A stretch of 64,000 nucleotides of DNA from positions 186,001-250,000 of the forward strand of contig NZ_PZJW01000012.1 of the NCBI RefSeq assembly GCF_003206615.1. Direction: 5' to 3'. The translations under genes and the position numbers were made by a program. Origin of the DNA: Salinicola acroporae. GTDB lineage: Bacteria > Pseudomonadota > Gammaproteobacteria > Pseudomonadales > Halomonadaceae. The stretch's first letter is position 1. Each line of letters opens with the position of its first letter. Positions 25,709 through 35,653 of the stretch are shown piece by piece. The notes beneath the pieces are model-generated. The model did not search any database. It was not told where the DNA came from and was given only the letters and a program-made list of their open reading frames with translations.

Positions 25709-27964
25709 ATGACGTCGACTTCACTCCCCACTCGCGAGCATCTACTGCAGGGCACCGACATGCTGGTGGTCTATCGCGCTCCGGTGATACCGCCGAAGCC
25801 CGCTCCCGGCCAGCCGGGCACACGCTCCGATTTCATCCCCACCGAGCCGGAGCTGTTCATCGCCCTGCTTGCCGATGGCCGCTTCCTCGCCTTCAACGGC
25901 CACGTCGACCTGGGCACCGGCGTCCGGACTGCGCTGACGCAGATCGTCGCGGAGGAACTCGATGTCGATGTCGAGCGCGTCATCATGGTATTGGGCCATC
26001 CGTTCGAGGTGCCGAATCAGGGGCCGACCATCGCCAGCGCCACCATCCAGATTTCCGCCGCACCGCTGCGCTGCGCTGCCGCCCAGGCCAGGCAGTACCT
26101 GCTGGCGCGGGCCGCCCGGCGCCTCGACATACCGGCGCAACAGCTGCAGGTGGAAGACGGGATCGTCTCCGTGACTCCGGGCGATGCCAGCCGAGGGCTG
26201 CGTTACGAGTCACTGCTGGCCGGCGAGCGCGTCGCCCTCGAGCTCGACACCGAGATACCGACCAAGGCGAGCCGTGACTACCGGGTGGTGGGACGCAGCA
26301 CGCCGCGGGTCGACATTCCCGCCAAGGCCAGCGGCGAGTTCGTTTATGTCCACGATGTTCGCCTGCCTGGCATGCTGCACGGGCGCGTCGTGCGACCACC
26401 TTACGCGGGGCATGATCTGGGCACGTTCGTCGGTCGCAGCCTGATCGAGGCCGAGGAGGCGTCTGTGCGAGACCTGCCGGGTTTCGTTGCCCTGATCGTC
26501 AAGGGGGATTTCGTCGGTGTCGTGGCCGAGCGGGAAGAGCAGGCCGCGCTCGCCGCCAAGCGCCTCAAGGTCCGCTGGCGTCCACTGCCGGCACTTCCCG
26601 ATCTCGACGATCTGGAGACCGCGCTGCGCCGCCAGCCGGCCGAACATCGCCCGTTGCTGCAGCAAGGCGACGTCGATGCGGCGCTGGCCACGGCATCGAC
26701 GGTACTCGAGCGCACCTACCTCTGGCCCTATCAGTTGCACGGCTCGATCGGCCCCTCCTGTTCGGTCGCCGATTATCGCGACGGCTATCTGACGCTTCAT
26801 TCCGGCACCCAGAATCCGCACAGCCTGCGTGCCGATATCGCGACGCTGCTGGCCATGGACGAAAGCCGTATCGAGATCCGCCGCCATGAAGCGGCCGGCT
26901 GCTACGGTCGCAACTGTGCCGATGACGTCGGCGCCGACGCCGCGCTGCTGTCGAACGCCGTGGGCCGGCCGGTGCGCGTGCAGCTGGATCGCGCTCAGGA
27001 ACATGAATGGGAGCCGAAGGGAACCGCGCAATTGATGGATATCCGTGGCGGCAGCGACGACGACGGCAAGCTCTGCGCCTATGACTTCGTGACTCGCTAC
27101 CCCTCCAACGACGCCCCGACACTGGCCCTGCTGTTGACCGGTGCCAGACAGCCCAGCGACGTACCTTTCCAGATGGGGGATCGAACCTCGGTGCCTCCTT
27201 ATCGCTACCCGCACCTGAGAGTCGCCTGCGACGATGTCGCGCCGATCGTCCGAGCCTCCTGGCTACGCGGAGTCTCGGCCCTTCCCAACTGTTTCGCTCA
27301 CGAGAGCTTCATCGACGAACTGGCCGAACGCGCCGGCGTCGACCCGGTGGAATATCGGCTACACTACCTGGAGCCGCGCGCGCAGGCGCTGGTGGCCGCC
27401 GTTGCCGAGCGGGCCAACTGGTTCGACCGACCGCCGGCAACCGCTGTCGGCGATGGCTGGTCCGAGGGCCATGGTTTCGCCTATGGCCACTACGTGCACA
27501 GCAGGTTCCCGGGATTCGGCGCGGCCTATGCCGCCTGGGCAGTGACCCTCCAGGTTCATCGCGATAGCGGCCGGATTCGTGTCGTGCGCCTCACGGTGGG
27601 CCAGGATGCCGGGCTGATGATCAATCCCGCCGGCGTGCGCCATCAGGTTCACGGCAACGTCATCCAGACCCTGAGCCGAACGCTGAAGGAGTGCGTGAGC
27701 TTCGAACGGGGCCTACCGGTCAGCCGCGAATGGGGTGGCTATCCGATCCTGCGATTCGACGAACTGCCGCTCATCGATCTGCTGCTGCTCGACAATGCCG
27801 GCGAGGCGCCGCTGGGCGTGGGTGAATCCACGTCACTGCCCGGGGCCCCGGCCATTGCCGCGGCGCTTTTCGATGCCACCGGCGTCCGTTTTCGCGAGCC
27901 CCCCTTCACCCCGGAGCGGGTGCGGTCGGCGTTGGCTTCGGCAGGGTCGACGGTCGCCGCCTGA
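25709..27964 (+). CDS. nicB: Molybdopterin-binding nicotinate dehydrogenase catalytic subunit
   Basis: A 751-residue xanthine-oxidase-family large subunit lacking the cytochrome c tail of NicB. ATG 25709 has a GAGG site. N-terminal 'FNGHVDLGTGVRTALTQIVAEEL' and 'GPTIASATIQISAAPLR' are early molybdopterin-binding segments. The middle part carries 'RHEAAGCYGRNCADDVGADAALL'-type pterin contacts, and the C-terminal 'GVGESTSLPG' has the catalytic Glu706. It has no iron-sulfur or heme motif, so it must use NicA (11124-11618) and the cytochrome subunit (8137-11127) for electron flow. XdhC and MocA genes follow in the same operon. Assignment to nicotinate rests on context; hydroxylation of a related ring is possible. 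Confidence 0.82.
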   Translation: MTSTSLPTREHLLQGTDMLVVYRAPVIPPKPAPGQPGTRSDFIPTEPELFIALLADGRFLAFNGHVDLGTGVRTALTQIVAEELDVDVERVIMVLGHPFEVPNQGPTIASATIQISAAPLRCAAAQARQYLLARAARRLDIPAQQLQVEDGIVSVTPGDASRGLRYESLLAGERVALELDTEIPTKASRDYRVVGRSTPRVDIPAKASGEFVYVHDVRLPGMLHGRVVRPPYAGHDLGTFVGRSLIEAEEASVRDLPGFVALIVKGDFVGVVAEREEQAALAAKRLKVRWRPLPALPDLDDLETALRRQPAEHRPLLQQGDVDAALATASTVLERTYLWPYQLHGSIGPSCSVADYRDGYLTLHSGTQNPHSLRADIATLLAMDESRIEIRRHEAAGCYGRNCADDVGADAALLSNAVGRPVRVQLDRAQEHEWEPKGTAQLMDIRGGSDDDGKLCAYDFVTRYPSNDAPTLALLLTGARQPSDVPFQMGDRTSVPPYRYPHLRVACDDVAPIVRASWLRGVSALPNCFAHESFIDELAERAGVDPVEYRLHYLEPRAQALVAAVAERANWFDRPPATAVGDGWSEGHGFAYGHYVHSRFPGFGAAYAAWAVTLQVHRDSGRIRVVRLTVGQDAGLMINPAGVRHQVHGNVIQTLSRTLKECVSFERGLPVSREWGGYPILRFDELPLIDLLLLDNAGEAPLGVGESTSLPGAPAIAAALFDATGVRFREPPFTPERVRSALASAGSTVAA

Positions 27965-28025
27965 TCCGGTCACCTCACATCGCGGCCAGGGATGGCTCAG
28001 CTCTCAGGAAGGAACGACGCTCCTC

Positions 28026-28997
28026 ATGCAACATCTCGATCTTCAGGTACTCGACGCGGCGCTCGAATGGGCCAACGACGGCGAGACGATCTGGTTATGC
28101 AGCGTACTGGCGACGTTCGGCTCGTCACCGCGCGAGCCGGGCTCGATGCTGGTCGCGAAAGCGGACGGCAGCCATGTCGGCTCGCTCTCCGGTGGCTGTA
28201 TCGAGGAGGATTTCCTCGGCAGGATCGCCGAGGGGCATTTCGGCGATGCGCTGTCGGTGGTGCGCTACGGCGAAGGGGCCGACGAATCGCCCCAGGTCTC
28301 GCTGCCCTGTGGCGGGATTCTGGATGTGCTCGTCGAACGTCTGACGCCGGATGCCGAGACCCTGACACATCTGGAGGTGCTCCATGCCACCCTGCTCGGT
28401 CAACGCTCGCTGGTGCGCCGGATCGACCTGGCGAGCGGGCGCAAGCGCTTCATCGAAGCCGGCGAGAACGGCCCCCGGGTCGAGCGCGACGGCGAGGTCA
28501 TCCACCTTCGCGTGGGGCCGGCGCTGCGCCTGATCATCGCCGGAATCTCGCCGGTTTCCCGTTTCTGCGCCGAATTCGCCCGTGCGCTGGGCTTCGAGGT
28601 GATCGTCTGCGATCCCAGGGAAGAAGCCCGGCGCGATTTCCCGATCGCGGGGATCGAGCTGCAGTCGGTGCTGCCGTCGCTGTTCATCGGCTCCGGCGCC
28701 GCGCATGCCGCCACTGCCATTGTCGCGCTGACCCATGACCCCCGGATCGACGATCTGGCCATGATCGAAGCCGTACGCACGCCGGCGTTCTACATCGGGG
28801 TGATGGGATCGAGGCGGACGTCCGAAAAGCGGGCCGAACGCCTCAAGCGCTCCGGCGGGCTGGATGACGACGCCATCGCGCGCATCCAGATGCCGATCGG
28901 GCTGCACCTCGACAGCAAGACGCCGGCCGAGATCGCCCTCGCCGTCGTCGCCGATGTGCTCCGCGTGCGGCGCGGCAAGTCACGCCATGAGCTCTGA
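28026..28997 (+). CDS. xdhC: XdhC/CoxI-family molybdenum cofactor maturation protein
   Basis: A 323-residue protein that binds molybdenum cofactor and promotes its sulfuration and insertion into xanthine-oxidase-type enzymes. The N-terminal CoxI part has 'ATFGSSPREPGSMLVA', 'GSLSGGCIEEDFL' and 'LPCGGILDVLVERL'. The C-terminal Rossmann-like XdhC part has 'GVMGSRRTSEKRAERL' and 'HLDSKTPAEIALAVVADVL'. ATG 28026 has AGGAAGGA upstream. It lies 61 bases after the catalytic dehydrogenase gene and overlaps the next gene by 11 bases, so it is presumably dedicated to that enzyme. Confidence 0.9.
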   Translation: MQHLDLQVLDAALEWANDGETIWLCSVLATFGSSPREPGSMLVAKADGSHVGSLSGGCIEEDFLGRIAEGHFGDALSVVRYGEGADESPQVSLPCGGILDVLVERLTPDAETLTHLEVLHATLLGQRSLVRRIDLASGRKRFIEAGENGPRVERDGEVIHLRVGPALRLIIAGISPVSRFCAEFARALGFEVIVCDPREEARRDFPIAGIELQSVLPSLFIGSGAAHAATAIVALTHDPRIDDLAMIEAVRTPAFYIGVMGSRRTSEKRAERLKRSGGLDDDAIARIQMPIGLHLDSKTPAEIALAVVADVLRVRRGKSRHEL

Positions 28998-29598
28998 CCC
29001 CCAGCCCGACTCGCCAGCCGTCGTGGCACTGGTGATGGCGGCCGGTGTCTCCCGGCGCTTCGGCGGCGACAAGCGCCGCGCCACGCTACCGGATGGTCGT
29101 ACCCTGCTGGCGACCACGCTGACCACCGTCGCCCTGGCCTATCCTCGCTGGTGGCTGGTCACTCGCCCGGAGGACGACCTGGAGCTGGGTGAGGCGTTCG
29201 ATCCCGCCCGGCACCGACGGCTGGTCTCCGCCCAGGCACGGCACGGCCTGGGCGGGAGCCTGGGTGACGCGTTTCGCCATCTGATCGCCGAGGGCGACAC
29301 GGCGACCGCCGCCGCCGTGGTACTGGCCGACATGCCGTGGCTCAGTGTCGCCACCTGTGCCCGACTCCAGCGGCATGCCGATGCCGAGCATATCGTCATT
29401 CCCAGTCACCGTGGCAGGCGCGGCCACCCGGTACTGTTCGGGCGACGTTTCTGGCCGACACTGGCCGCACTGGAGGCGGGCGACGGCGCCAGGGCCGTGG
29501 TGCAGACCAACCGGGAGGCGGTGTCCGTCATCGATGTCGACGACGACGGCATCTGGCGGGATATCGATACGCCGCAGGACTTGCCCGAGCCGTCGTGA
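28987..29598 (+). CDS. mocA: Molybdenum cofactor cytidylyltransferase (MocA-like)
   Basis: A 203-residue nucleotidyltransferase of the MobA/MocA/GlmU type. 'VMAAGVSRRFGGDKRRATLPDG' near the N-terminus is the NTP-binding signature, 'VLADMPWLS' carries the metal-binding Asp, and 'SHRGRRGHPVLFG' and 'IDIDTPQD'-type ends ('DIDTPQDL') are conserved in MocA. It attaches CMP to the molybdenum cofactor, the form used by nicotinate-dehydrogenase-type enzymes. The start overlaps xdhC by 11 bases, so translation is coupled. Confidence 0.87.
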   Translation: MSSDPQPDSPAVVALVMAAGVSRRFGGDKRRATLPDGRTLLATTLTTVALAYPRWWLVTRPEDDLELGEAFDPARHRRLVSAQARHGLGGSLGDAFRHLIAEGDTATAAAVVLADMPWLSVATCARLQRHADAEHIVIPSHRGRRGHPVLFGRRFWPTLAALEAGDGARAVVQTNREAVSVIDVDDDGIWRDIDTPQDLPEPS

Positions 29599-29611
29599 GC
29601 GGCGGGCCGGG

Positions 29612-29983
29612 TCAACCGAAGAACTTGTCCCAGGCCAGCAGGCCCCAGGTCACCGCCGCCATGCCCAGCGCCAGCATCACCGCCGCCGAGCCGATATCCT
29701 TGGCCCGCCCGGAGAGTTCATGGTGTTCCGGCCCAATCCGGTCGACCACTGTCTCGACCGCGCTGTTGAGCAGCTCGACGATCAGCACGAAGATGCAGCT
29801 ACCGACCAGTACCAGCCACTCGACGGGGTTCTTGCCGATCCACCAGGCAAAAGGCACCAGCACGATGCAGAGCGCCACTTCCTGACGAAAGGCGGTCTCG
29901 TTGCGGAATGCCGCCACCAGCCCCTTCAGTGAGTATCCGGTGGAGTAGATCAGGTGGCGAAAACCGGTATCGCGAGATTTCAT
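29612..29983 (-). CDS. dgkA: Diacylglycerol kinase
   Basis: A 123-residue three-helix inner-membrane enzyme phosphorylating diacylglycerol to phosphatidate during recycling of lipids used for osmoregulated glucans. Typical motifs are 'FRNETAFRQE' (about 27-36), 'ELLNSAVETVVDR' (about 70-82) with the catalytic Glu, and 'KDIGSAAVMLAL'. Its length is that of the family. It is convergent with mocA, only 13 bases apart, and divergent from the iminopeptidase. It is unrelated to the nic pathway. Confidence 0.95.
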   Translation of the reverse strand: MKSRDTGFRHLIYSTGYSLKGLVAAFRNETAFRQEVALCIVLVPFAWWIGKNPVEWLVLVGSCIFVLIVELLNSAVETVVDRIGPEHHELSGRAKDIGSAAVMLALGMAAVTWGLLAWDKFFG

Positions 29984-30066
29984 GGATGTCCGTTGCAGTC
30001 GGGTTGCGACTGCCCTCTAACGTGACCGAGTATCGGCGCGCTGCCGTGTATAGGCGACGATGGTAG

Positions 30067-31176
<1,110 letters not shown>

Positions 31177-31204
31177 AGCGGGGTCGCGGAGCATAACCGT
31201 GAAA

Positions 31205-31243
31205 CGCGAACCGCGGGAAACCACGAGTTTCCCGCGGTTCGCG
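31205..31243. terminator. Bidirectional terminator after pip
   Basis: CGCGAACCGCGGGAAA (31205-31220) pairs perfectly with 31228-31243 across a 7-base loop. It lies between the convergent stops of pip and the next minus-strand gene. The inner A/T triplets are part of the stem; there is no long T-run. Confidence 0.75.
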
Positions 31244-31255
31244 AGCCGTGGCGAC

Positions 31256-31708
31256 TCAGTTCTGGGGACGTTGCTTGGTGGCGTCGAGCCCGGTCTTCTT
31301 CTCGGTGGTCAGCTTGGTGATCTCGGCGGAGCTCTTGATGGCGCGGTCGAAGACATCCTTCAGGTCGGCCATCGTGCCGGTGCTTCCCAGGGCACCATTG
31401 GCGGCATCCTGGAAGTTCCAGTGACCGGACAGGCCATCCGCGTTCGGATTGTCGAGGGTCTCGATGGCGGTATAGACGTCGGGATGGCTCAGCATATAGC
31501 TGGCGGCCGCAGATACCTCCGGCGGCGTGTTGCCGCTGGTATCGTTGGCCAGCGCCTCGAGATCGCTCTTCCACACCGCGCCACCGTGATCCTTGACGTA
31601 GTCCGCGAGGATCTTGCTGGACCGGGCGACGGTGAGTTGATCTTCGAAGGAAGAGAAGGAGGACGGCTGGTTGGCGGGACTGTTGCCCGTCGGCGTCACG
31701 GTAGACAT
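31256..31708 (-). CDS. Small protein with NolX/HrpF-like segment, unknown function
   Basis: A 150-residue protein with ATG 31708 (the frame is open further upstream, with Lys/Arg-rich residues that look non-native). The N-terminus is Ser/Thr/Pro/Asn-rich and without a signal peptide. The middle 'WKSDLEALANDTSGNTPPEV' and 'AAASYMLSHPDVYTAIE', then the Ca-binding-like loop 'DNPNADGLSGHW', resemble segments of type III translocon proteins of the NolX/HrpF/HrpK group. The tail is Lys/Thr-rich. No secretion genes are nearby. The match is from memory of the pattern, so treat it as tentative. It is monocistronic. Confidence 0.55.
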   Translation of the reverse strand: MSTVTPTGNSPANQPSSFSSFEDQLTVARSSKILADYVKDHGGAVWKSDLEALANDTSGNTPPEVSAAASYMLSHPDVYTAIETLDNPNADGLSGHWNFQDAANGALGSTGTMADLKDVFDRAIKSSAEITKLTTEKKTGLDATKQRPQN

Positions 31709-31947
31709 CGGCTTTTTCCCTGGCAGAAGGTTCGTTTTGATGATTGTGGCGCGGCTCGATGACATCGGCATGAACCTGGCGCGTTCTGCGAGCTCCCGTG
31801 CGCCGGGAACCAACCCGATTATGAAACGCCGCAAGCGCCACGAGGGGGCCGAAACGTGTCATTGATCGACACAATGAAAACGAACCGTCATCGAAGGTAA
31901 CCCAATGATACGTTTCGCCACCTGGCGAACCGGCGGCGCGCCGTCGT

Positions 31948-33144
31948 TCAGGCGGTCCCCCTCTCCTCGCAGGCGAGATCGATGATCGTCGCCGCAACGG
32001 CCTGGGCCCTCGGCACCAACGTCTCGAGACGGCAATACTCCTCGTCGGTATGCATCTTGGCGCCAACCGGGCCGGTGCCGCACAGCGTAGGGATGCCCAG
32101 GCTGGCAGTGGTCCCGGCGTCCGAGCAGCCGCCGGTGAACTCGCCCTCGACATGGAACCCGAGCCGTTCGGCCTGGGCCCGGTAGCGCACGAACAGGGCC
32201 TCGCTCATGGCAGGCTCCATCGGCAGGAATCCTGAAATCTGGCGGATCGTCGCCCGCGTTCCGGGAACCTCCTCCTCGGCGATGATCGCCTCGATCGCCG
32301 TCAGCAGATCCAGGCGCTGCTGATGGGTGACGAAGCGCGTGTCCAGTTGAGCCGTCGCCGAAGGGGCCACGGTATTGCGCGAGATACCGCCCTCGATCAA
32401 GCCGACATTGGTGGTCACGCCACCATCGTAGTCGGTCAGCGCATGGAGCTTGACGATCTTGCGCGCCAGCGCCTCGACGGCACTGGCACCATCGGCGTGG
32501 CTGACACCGGAATGGGCCGCCTTGCCGGTCACTTCGATCAGGAAGGCTGCCCCGCCCTTTCGACCGGTGACGACATTGCCACTGATCCTGCCGGGTTCGG
32601 CGTTGAGCACGGCTCGTGCACCGCTGGCGGCTTGGCGAATGAAGGCCGTTCCGTCGCGGGAACCGATCTCCTCGTCCGCCGTGAACAGCGCCCGCACCGG
32701 GAACGGCAACGGCGCCACCCGCTTGAGCGCCCGCAGCACGAAGATATTGAGCACCAGTCCCGATTTCATGTCGGCGACACCGGGACCGAAAGCGGTGTCG
32801 CCGTCGCGGGTGAAGCCGCGCTCGGCAACCGTTCCCGTCGGGAAGACCGTATCGCGATGCCCCATCATCAGCACGTGACCGGCGCCTGCATCGCTGCCAT
32901 CACCCTCCAGCCGAGCCTCGAGGATATCGCCGGCGTCCGGGCGCGGCGTGCGCGTCACCTCAATCCCGTCGGCCTCCAGCCACTCGACGATGACATCCGC
33001 CACCGCATCGGTACCGGCCTTGTCGTAGCTGTTGGAGTCGATATCCACCAGTCTCTGCAGGCACTCGATCATCGCCACCTGCTGCCCGGCCAGCCACTCG
33101 CAGGCCGTGGCCGTGATCCTCTCCGCGTCGTTCAGCGGTGCCAT
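31948..33144 (-). CDS. M20-family metallopeptidase (glutamate carboxypeptidase/ArgE-like)
   Basis: A 398-residue zinc hydrolase. Metal ligands are visible in 'LMMGHRDTVFPTG' (His and Asp, about 93), 'FGPGVADMKSG' (bridging Asp), 'TADEEIGSRDG' (catalytic Glu) and the late 'CSDAGTTASLGIPTLCG'. It most resembles carboxypeptidase G2-type enzymes that release C-terminal Glu or similar. Its start overlaps the end of the upstream M20 gene (33132-33144), and it is the last gene of the oligopeptide transporter operon, so it probably degrades imported peptides. Confidence 0.88.
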   Translation of the reverse strand: MAPLNDAERITATACEWLAGQQVAMIECLQRLVDIDSNSYDKAGTDAVADVIVEWLEADGIEVTRTPRPDAGDILEARLEGDGSDAGAGHVLMMGHRDTVFPTGTVAERGFTRDGDTAFGPGVADMKSGLVLNIFVLRALKRVAPLPFPVRALFTADEEIGSRDGTAFIRQAASGARAVLNAEPGRISGNVVTGRKGGAAFLIEVTGKAAHSGVSHADGASAVEALARKIVKLHALTDYDGGVTTNVGLIEGGISRNTVAPSATAQLDTRFVTHQQRLDLLTAIEAIIAEEEVPGTRATIRQISGFLPMEPAMSEALFVRYRAQAERLGFHVEGEFTGGCSDAGTTASLGIPTLCGTGPVGAKMHTDEEYCRLETLVPRAQAVAATIIDLACEERGTA

Positions 33145-34550
33145 CGTTCACGCTCCTTCTTGATGTCTCGACCCTGCTCGGCCAGATCCCACCATAACCC
33201 GGCCATGATACCCAGACCTTCCCGCAGAATGCTCGCCAGGGCGTGCTCGTCGGGGGCGTGCTGGGAGCAGGCCGGGTAGGAGTGCGGTACCCATAGCGTC
33301 GGCAGCCCCAGCGTCTCGGCAAAGACATCGTTGGGCAGTGAACCGCCCAGGTTGGGCAGCAGCGTCGGCGACTTGCCGCTGGACTCGCGCATCGATGCCA
33401 GCGCCCAGCCCACCCACGGGTCCGTCGGGTCGAGTCGGGTGGCGTTCATCTGCGACATCCGCGCACTGCTGACCTCGATATCCTCGAAGCCGTGGGCATC
33501 CAGATGTTGGCGCAGATGCTCGAGGAAGCGCTCGCGGTCACTGCCGACGACGAAGCGCAGCTGGCAGTGCGCGTAGGCCTCTCCAGGAATGGCATTGGCC
33601 GGCGCCTCCGGATTGCCGGCCTTGATCGCCAGCAGCTCCAGGGTGTTCCAGCCGAACAGCCTTTCCGCCGGCAGCAATTCCGGTTCGCCCCAACTCGCAT
33701 CGATCGCCGGGTCCCCCGGTGTCGCCCCGACCTCGAGTGAGGCAACGGCGTCACGAACCGGCGCAGGAATCGCCGGCGGGCGCAGGCCCTCGATCAGGAT
33801 CCTGCCGTGGGCATCGACCAGCGTCGCCCAGGCATTGGCCAGCCGGGTGGCCGGGTTGGAGAGCACCCCGCCCCAGTTGCCGGAGTGATGGGCGCCGTCG
33901 CGGGCACGCAGGCGCAGGTCGAAGTTGAACGAGCCGCGGGAGCCGAGAAACAGCGTTGGCGAGTCCGCCGCCAGGCGCGGACCATCGGAGGCGATGAACA
34001 GATCCGCCGCCAGGCGCTCGCGGTGGGCTTCGCAGACCGCCTTCAAGCCCGGTGATCCGGTCTCCTCGCCCATCTCCAGGATCAACTTGACGTTGTAGCC
34101 CAGCCGGCCATCGCGCGCCTCGATGACGCTCTTCAGCGCCGTGAAATTGAGCGTGTGCTGCCCCTTGTTGTCGGCGGTGCCTCGGCCATACCAGCGCTCG
34201 CCCTCGACCACGATCTGCCACGGCGAAAGCCCTTCCCGCCACTGTGTGTCGTAGCCGCGCACCACATCGCCGTGACCATAGGTGAGCAGCGTCAAGGCCG
34301 CGTCGACCTCGATCCGCTCGGCCAGCAGGAAGGGCCCGAAGCCGCCGACCGGGTTGTCGACGATCTCCCAGGTGAAGCCCAGCTTTTCGATCTCGGGGAT
34401 CACGAAGTCGGTCAGGTAACGGCGCAGTTCGCCGTCGCGACCCGCTTCCTGGCTTTCGCTACGCACGGCGATACGGGCGTCGAGTCGATCCAGGAAGTCG
34501 CCGCTGTCGAAGGCGTGCCAGGCGTGTTGCAGCGCTTTTGCTCGCGCCAT
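33132..34550 (-). CDS. M20-family metallopeptidase (dipeptidase-like)
   Basis: A 472-residue zinc peptidase. ATG 34550 has a GAGGAGA site; the frame extends 21 residues further without one. Motifs are 'LTYGHGDVVRGYD' (His/Asp), 'YGRGTADNKGQH' (bridging Asp), 'LEMGEETGSPGLKAV' (catalytic Glu), and 'PNLGGSLPNDVFAETLG' near the end. It belongs to the larger M20 branch acting on dipeptides or acylated amino acids. It lies 59 bases after the ABC ATPase gene and overlaps the second M20 gene. Confidence 0.88.
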   Translation of the reverse strand: MARAKALQHAWHAFDSGDFLDRLDARIAVRSESQEAGRDGELRRYLTDFVIPEIEKLGFTWEIVDNPVGGFGPFLLAERIEVDAALTLLTYGHGDVVRGYDTQWREGLSPWQIVVEGERWYGRGTADNKGQHTLNFTALKSVIEARDGRLGYNVKLILEMGEETGSPGLKAVCEAHRERLAADLFIASDGPRLAADSPTLFLGSRGSFNFDLRLRARDGAHHSGNWGGVLSNPATRLANAWATLVDAHGRILIEGLRPPAIPAPVRDAVASLEVGATPGDPAIDASWGEPELLPAERLFGWNTLELLAIKAGNPEAPANAIPGEAYAHCQLRFVVGSDRERFLEHLRQHLDAHGFEDIEVSSARMSQMNATRLDPTDPWVGWALASMRESSGKSPTLLPNLGGSLPNDVFAETLGLPTLWVPHSYPACSQHAPDEHALASILREGLGIMAGLWWDLAEQGRDIKKERERWHR

Positions 34551-34609
34551 GAATCTCTCCTCGTTGAATACGAACAGGGGTAACGGGCTGTCAGTCACGA
34601 AGGCCGGGC

Positions 34610-35653
34610 TCAAGCGAGATGACAGGCCACACGAGTGCTATCGTCACGAAACGCCTCCAGCCGCGGCCGTTGCTGTCGGCAGATCGCCTGCGCCTTGGGG
34701 CAGCGCGGGTGAAACGCGCAACCGGCGGGCGGATCGCTCGGGTCGGGCATGGTATCGCCCAGCCCGATATCCGGCACGCCCAGTCCCGGCTCCGGGGTCA
34801 GCGCCGAGTCCAGCAGTGCCCGGGTGTAGGGATGGCGTGGGGCGGCGAAGATCTGCTCCCGCGTTCCCTCCTCGACGATACGCCCCAGGTACATCACCGC
34901 GACCCGATCCACCAGATGCTCGACCACGGCCAGATCGTGGCTGATGAACAGATAGGTCAGCCCGAACTCGGCCTTGAGATCCAGCAGCAGGTTGAGGATC
35001 TGGGCCTGGACCGAGACATCCAGCGCCGAGGTCGGCTCGTCGCAGATCACGATGTCCGGACGCATGATCAACGCGCGGGCGATGGCCACACGCTGGCGCT
35101 GGCCGCCAGAGAGCTGGCCTGGGAACTGGTCGGCGGCGCGGCGCGGCAGCCCGACCACATCCAGGGTCTCGGCGACGCGTGCCGCCTGCTCGCGGGAGGT
35201 GCCGATGCCGTGCACCTGCAACGGCAACCCGACGATCTGGGCGATCCGCTTGCGCGGATTGAGCGAGGAGTAAGGATCCTGGAAGATCGGCTGGATGCGT
35301 CGCGCCAGCGCTTTCTGGCTGGCGCCCCGCAGCGGCCTGCCATCCACCAGCACGTCGCCCTCGCTCGGCGTGGTCAGCCCCAGCAGCATCTTGGCCAGGG
35401 TGCTCTTGCCGCAGCCCGACTCGCCCACCAACCCCATGACCTGGCCGCGCGGAATCCGCAGCGAGACATCGCTGACGGCGCCCAACGCGCGTCCGCGCCT
35501 GAACAGCCCGCCGCCCAGGGTGAAGGTTTTCGACAGTCCGCAAAGCTCCAGCGCCGGGGTCGGCGATCGCGAGGTCCGGGGCGACATGGACGCAGAGGGC
35601 ATTGTTCGTGAAGGGCGGGAGTCGGCGACCCCGGTGGTCGAATGTGCGTTCAT
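34610..35653 (-). CDS. Oligopeptide ABC transporter ATP-binding protein (OppF/DppF-like)
   Basis: A 347-residue ATPase. Walker A '[16 protein letters not shown]', signature '[15 protein letters not shown]', Walker B '[14 protein letters not shown]' and the switch '[13 protein letters not shown]' are intact. The C-terminal oligopeptide-type extension has Cys-rich '[20 protein letters not shown]'. The ATG overlaps the upstream ATPase stop (35650-35653). It energises the peptide importer encoded by the same operon. Homologues start near residue 30; the first 35 residues here are Ser/Thr/Pro-rich and poorly conserved. Confidence 0.9.
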   Translation of the reverse strand: MNAHSTTGVADSRPSRTMPSASMSPRTSRSPTPALELCGLSKTFTLGGGLFRRGRALGAVSDVSLRIPRGQVMGLVGESGCGKSTLAKMLLGLTTPSEGDVLVDGRPLRGASQKALARRIQPIFQDPYSSLNPRKRIAQIVGLPLQVHGIGTSREQAARVAETLDVVGLPRRAADQFPGQLSGGQRQRVAIARALIMRPDIVICDEPTSALDVSVQAQILNLLLDLKAEFGLTYLFISHDLAVVEHLVDRVAVMYLGRIVEEGTREQIFAAPRHPYTRALLDSALTPEPGLGVPDIGLGDTMPDPSDPPAGCAFHPRCPKAQAICRQQRPRLEAFRDDSTRVACHLA

